Source: Symsagittifera roscoffensis
Lineage: Eukaryota > Xenacoelomorpha > Acoela > Convolutidae
Length of the DNA stretch: 64,000 nucleotides
NCBI RefSeq assembly: GCF_963678635.1
Contig: NC_087066.1
Location: 26,317,453-26,381,452 of the forward strand
Direction: 5' to 3'
Shown here piece by piece: positions 58,255 to 64,000 of this stretch (the first letter of the stretch is position 1; every line of letters begins with the position of its first letter). Position numbers and translations under genes: made by a program. Below the pieces are notes generated by a model that had not been told where the DNA came from, ran no database searches, and worked only from the letters and a program-made list of their open reading frames with translations.

Positions 58255-61200
58255 CCTTGGCATTGTTGAACAGCTTTTCACAATACTGCTTCCAAAAACA
58301 AAAAAAGGTTAAACAGTGCTTGAAATCATCAAAAGTTGGCATTTTTGAAAAGCATTCTTTTCGGCGCTGTTGTACTAACGCTCAACAGTGCCGAAGTACA
58401 ACATTGCCGCCAAAAAAAAAGAACTTTCAACAGTGCCAATAATCATCAAAAATTGGCACTAATGAACAACCTTTGTATCGGCACTGTAGTAATAGCCATC
58501 AAGAGCGCCGAAGTACAACATTGCCGCCAGAAAACGAAAAAAGCTCAACAGTGCCGAAAAGCATCAAAAATTGGCACTGTTGAATAGCTTTTTTTGCCAA
58601 TATTGTACCCCTCAACAGTGCTGAAGCACAATACCGTCTCCGAAAAAAAGAAGAATGTTAAACAGTGCCGGAAATTATCAAAAGTTGGCACTGTTGGACA
58701 GCATTATTTTTAGCGCTGTTGTACTAACCCTCAACAGTGCCGAAGTACAACATTGCCGCCAAAAAACAAAACAACTTTCAACTGTGCCAATAATCATCAA
58801 AAGTTGGCACTAATGAACAATCTTTGTTTCGGCACTGTAGTACCAACCACCACTAGCGCCAAGTACAACCTTGACGGCGGAAAATAAAAAAAATTAAGCA
58901 GTGCCCGAAAATCATCAAAAGTTGGCATTGTTGAATAGCATTTTTTCGGCACTGATGTACTAGCCATCAACAGCGCCGAAGTACAACATTGCCGCCTGAA
59001 AATAACAAAATGATCTGCAGTGCCGAAAAAATATCAAAAGTTGGCATTGTTGAAAAGCATTCTTTTCGGCACTGATGTACTAACTCTCAACAGTGCCGAA
59101 GTACAACACTGCCGCCGCAAAAGAAAACCATTTTCAACAGTGCCAATAATGATCAAGAATTGGCACTTATGAACAACCTTTGTTTCGGTACTGTAGTACT
59201 AGCCATCAAAAGCGCCGAAGTACAACATTGCCGCCGGAATTCAAAAAAGCTCAACAGTGCCGAAAAGCATCAAACGTTGGCATTGTTGAACAGCTTTTCA
59301 CAATACTGCTTCCAAAAACAAAAAAAGGTTAAACAGTGCTTGAAATCATCAGAAGTTGGCATTTTTGAACAGCATTCTTTTCGGCGCTGTTGTACTAACG
59401 CTCAACAGTGCCGAAGTACCACATTGCCGCCAAAAAATAAAATAACTTTCAACAGTGCCAATAATCATCAAAAATTGGCACTATTGAACAACCTTTGTAT
59501 CGGCACTGGAGTACTAGCCATCAACAGCGCCGAAAAACACCATTGCCGCCGTATAAAAGATAACGTTGAGCAGTGCCCAAAAATTATCACAAGTTTTCAT
59601 TGTTGAATAGCATTCTTTTCGGCACCGATGTACTAGCACTCATAAGCCGAACTACAACATTGCCGCCGAAAAAAAAACGATTTCCAACAGTGCCACTAAC
59701 CATCAAACTTTGACACTAATGAAAAACTTTTGTTTCGGCACTGTAGTACCAGCCATCAACAGCGCCGAGTACAACCTTGACGCCGGAAAATAAAAAAAAT
59801 TAAGCAGTGCCCGAAAATCATCAAAAGTTGGCATTGTTGAATAGCATTTTTTCGGCTGTGATGTACTAGCCATCAACAGCGCCGAAGTACAACATTGCCG
59901 CCTGAAAATAACAAAATGATCTGCAGTGCCGAAAAATTATCAAAAGTTGGCATTGTTGAAAAGCATTCTTTTCGGCACTGATGTAATAACTCTCAACAGT
60001 GCCGAAGTTCAACACTGCCGCCGCAAAAGAAAACCATTTTCAACAGTGCCAATAATGATCAAGAATTGGCACTTATGAACAACCTTTGTTTCCGCACTGT
60101 AGTACTAGCCATCAAAAGCGCCGAAGTACAACATTGCCGCCGGAATACAAAAAAGCTCAACAGTGCCGAAAAGCATCAAGTGTTGGCATTGTTGAACAGC
60201 TTTTCACAATACTGCTTCCAAAAACAAAAAAGGTTAAACAGTGCTTGAAATCATCAAAAGTTGGCATTTTTGAAAAGCATTCTTTTCGGCGCTGTTGTAC
60301 TAACGCTCAACAGTGCCGAAGCACAACATTGCCGCCAAAAAATAAAAGAACTTTCAACAGTGCCAATAATCATCAAAAATTGGCACTAATGAACAACCTT
60401 TGTATCGGCACTGGAGTACTAGCCATCAACAGCGCCGAAAAACACCATTGCCGCCGTATAAAAGATAACGTTGAGCAGTGCCCAAAAATTATCACAAGTT
60501 TTCATTGTTGAATAGCATTCTTTTCGGCACCGATGTACTAGCACTCATAAGCTGAACTACAACAATGCCGCCGAAAAAAAACTATTTCCAACAGTGCCAC
60601 TAATCATCAAATTTTGACACTAATGAAAAACCTTTGTTTTGGCACTGTAGTACCAGCCATCAACAGCGCCGAGTACAACCTTGACGCCTGAAAATAAAAA
60701 AAAAATTAAGCAGTGCCCAAAGATCATCAAAAGTTGGCATTGTTGAATACCATTTTTTCGGCACTGATGTACCTGCCATCAACAGCGCCGAAGTACAACA
60801 TTGCAGCCTGAAAAAATTAAAATGATATGCAGTGCCGAAAAATTATCAAAAGTTGGCATTGTTGAATAGCAATCTTTTCGGCACTGATGTACTAACTCTC
60901 AACAGTGCCGAAGTACAACACTGCCGCCGCAAAAGAAAACCATTTTCAACAGTGCCAATAATGATCAAGAATTGGCACTTATGAACAACCTTTGTTTCCG
61001 CACTGTAGTACTAGCCATCAAAAGCGCCGAAGTACAACATTGCCGCCGGAATACAAAAAAGCTCAACAGTGCCGAAAAGCATCAAACGTTGGCATTGTTG
61101 AACAGCTTTTCACAATACTGCTTCCAAAAACAAAAAAGGTTAAACAGTGCTTGAAATCATCAAAAGTTGGCTTTTTTGAACAGCATTCTTTTCGGCGCTG

Positions 61201-64000
61201 TTGTACTAACGCTCAACAGTGCCGAAGTACAACATTGCCGCCAAAAAATAAAAGAACTTTCAACAGTGCCAATAATCATCAAAAATTGGCACTAATGAAC
61301 AACCTTTGTATCGGCACTGGAGTACTAGCCATCAACAGCGCCGAAAAACACCATTGCCGCCGTATAAAAGATAACGTTGAGCAGTGCCCAAAAATTATCA
61401 CAAGTTTTCATTGTTGAATAGCATTCTTTTCGGCACCGATGTACTAGCACTCATAAGCTGAACTACAACAATGCCGCCGAAAAAAACTATTTCCAACAGT
61501 GCCACTAATCATGAAATTTTGACACTAATGAAAAACCTTTGTTTTGGCACTGTAGTACCAGCCATCAACAGCGCCGAGTACAACCTTGACGCCTGAAAAT
61601 AAAAAAAAAATTAAGCAGTGCCCAAAGATCATCAAAAGTTGGCATTGTTGAATACCATTTTTTCGGCACTGATGTACCTGCCATCAACAGCGCCGAAGTA
61701 CAACATTGCAGCCTGAAAATATTAAAATGATATGCAGTGCCGAAAAATTATCAAAAGTTGGCATTGTTGAATAGCAATCTTTTCGGCACTGATGTACTAA
61801 CTCTCAACAGTGCCGAAATACAACACTGCGGCCGCAAAAGAAAACCATTTTCATTAGTGCCAATAATGATCAAGAATTGGCATTTATGATCAACCTTCGT
61901 TTCCGCACTGTAGTACTAGCCATCAAAAGCGCCGAAGTACAACATTGCCGCCGGAATACAAAAAAGCTCAACAGTGCCGAAAAGTATCAAACGTTGCATT
62001 GTTGAACAGCTTTTTTTTGGCACTATTGTACCCCTTCGCTGTGCTGAAGCACAATACTGCTTCCGAAAAACAAAAAAAAGGTTAAACAGTGCTTGAAATC
62101 GTCAAAAGTTGGCATTTCTGAACAGCATTCTTTTCGGCGCTGTTGTACTAACGCTGAACAGTGCCGAAGTACAACATTGCCGCCAAAAAAAAAGAATTTT
62201 CAACAGTGCCAATAATCATCAAAAGTTGGCACTAATGAACAACCTTTGTATCGGCACTGTAGTACTAGCCATCAACAGCGCCGAAGTACACCATTGCCGC
62301 CAAAAAATAAAAACAACTTTCAACTGTGCCAATAATCATCAAAAATTGGCACTAATGAACAACCTTTGGTTCGGCACTGTAGTACCAACCACCACTAGCG
62401 CCAAGTACTATCTTGACGCCGGAAAATAAAAAAAAATTAAGCATTGCCCAAAAATCATCGAAAGTTGGCAATGTTGAATAGCATTTTTTCGGCACTGATG
62501 TACTAGCCATCAACAGCGCCGAAGTACAACATTGCCGCCTGAAAAAAATAAAATGATCAGCAGTGCCGAAAAATTATCAAAAGTTGGCAATGTTGAATAG
62601 CATTATTTTCGGCACTGATGCACTAACTCTCAACAGTGCCGAAGTACAACACTGCCGCCGCAAAAGAAAACCATTTTCAACAGTGCCAATAATGATCAAG
62701 AGTTGGCACTTATGAACAACCTTTGTATCGGCACTGGAGTACTAGCCATCAACAGCGCCGAAAAACACCATTGCCGCCGTATAAAAGATAACGTTGAGCA
62801 GTGCCCAAAAATTATCACAAGTTTTCATTGTTGAATAGCATTCTTTTCGGCACCGATGTACTAGCACTCATAAGCCGAACTACAACATTGCCGCCGAAAA
62901 AAAAACGATTTCCAACAGTGCCACTAACCATCAAACTTTGACACTAATGAAAAACTTTTGTTTCGGCACTGTAGTACCAGCCATCAACAGCGCCGAGTAC
63001 AACCTTGACGCCGGAAAATAAAAAAAATTAAGCAGTGCCCGAAAATCATCAAAAGTTGGCATTGTTGAATAGCATTTTTTCGGCTGTGATGTACTAGCCA
63101 TCAACAGCGCCGAAGTACAACATTGCCGCCTGAAAATAACAAAATGATCTGCAGTGCCGAAAAATTATCAAAAGTTGGCATTGTTGAAAAGCATTCTTTT
63201 CGGCACTGATGTACTAACTCTCAACAGTGCCGAAGTACAACACTGCCGCCGCAAAAGAAAACCATTTTCAACAGTGCCAATAATGATCAAGAATTGGCAC
63301 TTATGAACAACCTTTGTTTCCGCACTGTAGTACTAGCCATCAAAAGCGCCGAAGTACAACATTGCCGCCGGAATACAAAAAAGCTCAACAGTGCCGAAAA
63401 GCATCAAACGTTGGCATTGTTGAACAGCTTTTCACAATACTGCTTCCAAAAACAAAAAAGGTTAAACAGTGCTTGAAATCATCAAAAGTTGGCATTTTTG
63501 AACAGCATTCTTTTCGGCGCTGTTGTACTAACGCTCAACAGTGCCGAAGTACAACATTGCCACCAAAAAATAAAAGAACTTTCAACAGTGCCAATAATCA
63601 TCAAAAATTGGCACTAATGAACAACCTTTGTATCGGCACTGGAGTACTAGCCATCAACAGCGCCGAAAAACACCATTGCCGCCGTATAAAAGATAACGTT
63701 GAGCAGTGCCCAAAAATTATCACAAGTTTTCATTGTTGAATAGCATTCTTTTCGGCACCGATGTACTAGCACTCATAAGCTGAACTACAACAATGCCGCC
63801 GAAAAAAAACTATTTCCAACAGTGCCACTAATCATCAAATTTTGACACTAATGAAAAACCTTTGTTTTGGCACTGTAGTACCAGCCATCAACAGCGCCGA
63901 GTACAACCTTGACGCCTGAAAAAAAAAAAAAATTAAGCAGTGCCCAAAGATCATCAAAAGTTGGCATTGTTGAATACCATTTTTTCGGCACTGATGTACC
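58255..64000 (+). repeat. Higher-order repeat, 906 bp, several copies
   Basis: The junction word CAGCTTTTCACAATACTGC occurs at 58271, 59291, 60197, 61103 and 63428; two intervals are exactly 906. CCGTATAAAAGATAACG gives 905, 906, 1417 and 905. Each unit is eight monomers, one shortened by about 40 bases. One copy (about 61900-62700) is replaced by other monomers, and the last is cut by the window end. Confidence 0.93.

Larger units (their letters stand above)
14902..64000 (+). repeat. Satellite array, monomer about 119 bp, open at the right edge
   Basis: One tandem family fills 49 kb to the window end. Monomers, taken from one GTACTA to the next, are usually 117-121 bases (for example 120 and then 119 bases between 51176, 51296 and 51415). 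A typical unit has CAACAGTGCCGAAGTACAAC, then TTGCCGCC, an A-rich tract of variable length, CAACAGTGCC, a 17-25-base spacer with ATCATCAAAA, TTGGCACTGTTGAA, and TTCGGCACTG. Division gives about 410 copies. Most length change is in the A-tract. No transposon or gene interrupts the array. Position and size suggest (peri)centromeric or other constitutive heterochromatin. Confidence 0.97.

Noticed and set aside
14902-64000. Dozens of 60-160-codon ORFs on both strands within the satellite, sharing words such as NNHQKLALMNNLCFGTVV
   Set aside because: They repeat with the satellite period, which is close to 40 codons, and break wherever the A-tract changes length. Similar words on the minus strand follow from the dyad layout of the monomer. 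There is no start-site, splice or domain evidence.
14902-64000. A CRISPR-like array, because of short repeats at regular spacing
   Set aside because: The intervals are themselves conserved repeats and not unique spacers, the setting is eukaryotic, and no cas genes are present.
14902-64000. A CENP-B box in the satellite
   Set aside because: I looked for the TTCG....A..CGGG pattern. TTCGGCAC words occur but the rest of the motif does not.

Overview
The window looks like repeat-dominated, heterochromatin-like DNA from an invertebrate animal. The evidence is a long BEL/Pao-type LTR retrotransposon (a group known from animals), nested DNA-transposon-like insertions, and at least 49 kb of tandem satellite DNA that runs off the right edge. 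I see no intact host gene, no rRNA or tRNA, and no bacterial signature. The species cannot be fixed from the sequence.

Layout. (1) 1-1473: AT-rich flank with no recognisable gene. (2) 1479-12743: a decayed BEL/Pao element flanked by a 5-bp target duplication, CTCTT (1474-1478 and 12744-12748). Its 5' LTR is split by a palindrome-rich insertion of about 0.96 kb; its 3' LTR (12295-12743) is whole. Between the LTRs come a primer-binding site, a repeat-rich leader, an unassigned block, a gag region whose first part is tandemly duplicated (4564-6266 and 6267-7935), a capsid-like segment, a CCHC zinc knuckle, and remnants of protease, reverse transcriptase, RNase H, integrase and the DUF5641-like C-terminus. 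Stops, frameshifts and lost catalytic residues show that the copy is dead. (3) 12749-13564: flank with one small doubtful ORF on the minus strand. (4) 13565-14762: a non-autonomous foldback-like element with 46-bp perfect terminal inverted repeats built from a TCTTGCAAGA palindrome. (5) 14902-64000: one satellite family with a monomer of about 119 bp, roughly 410 copies by division.

The satellite is the main object. Each monomer carries the word CAACAGTGCCGAA twice forward and twice inverted (order F-F-R-R), so every monomer can form two short stem-loops. Monomers fall into recognisable variant classes that follow one another in a fixed order of about seven. On this are superimposed block duplications of about 0.35, 0.71, 0.906, 1.27, 1.29, 1.30, 2.47, 3.2, 3.5 and 3.7 kb. 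The left 3 kb, next to the transposons, is the most diverged and shows no higher-order repeat. This is the pattern expected at the edge of a large centromeric or pericentromeric array, but centromere function is inference only.

Nearly all ORFs within 14.9-64 kb are by-products of a 117-120-bp period (close to 40 codons) and are not annotated as genes.
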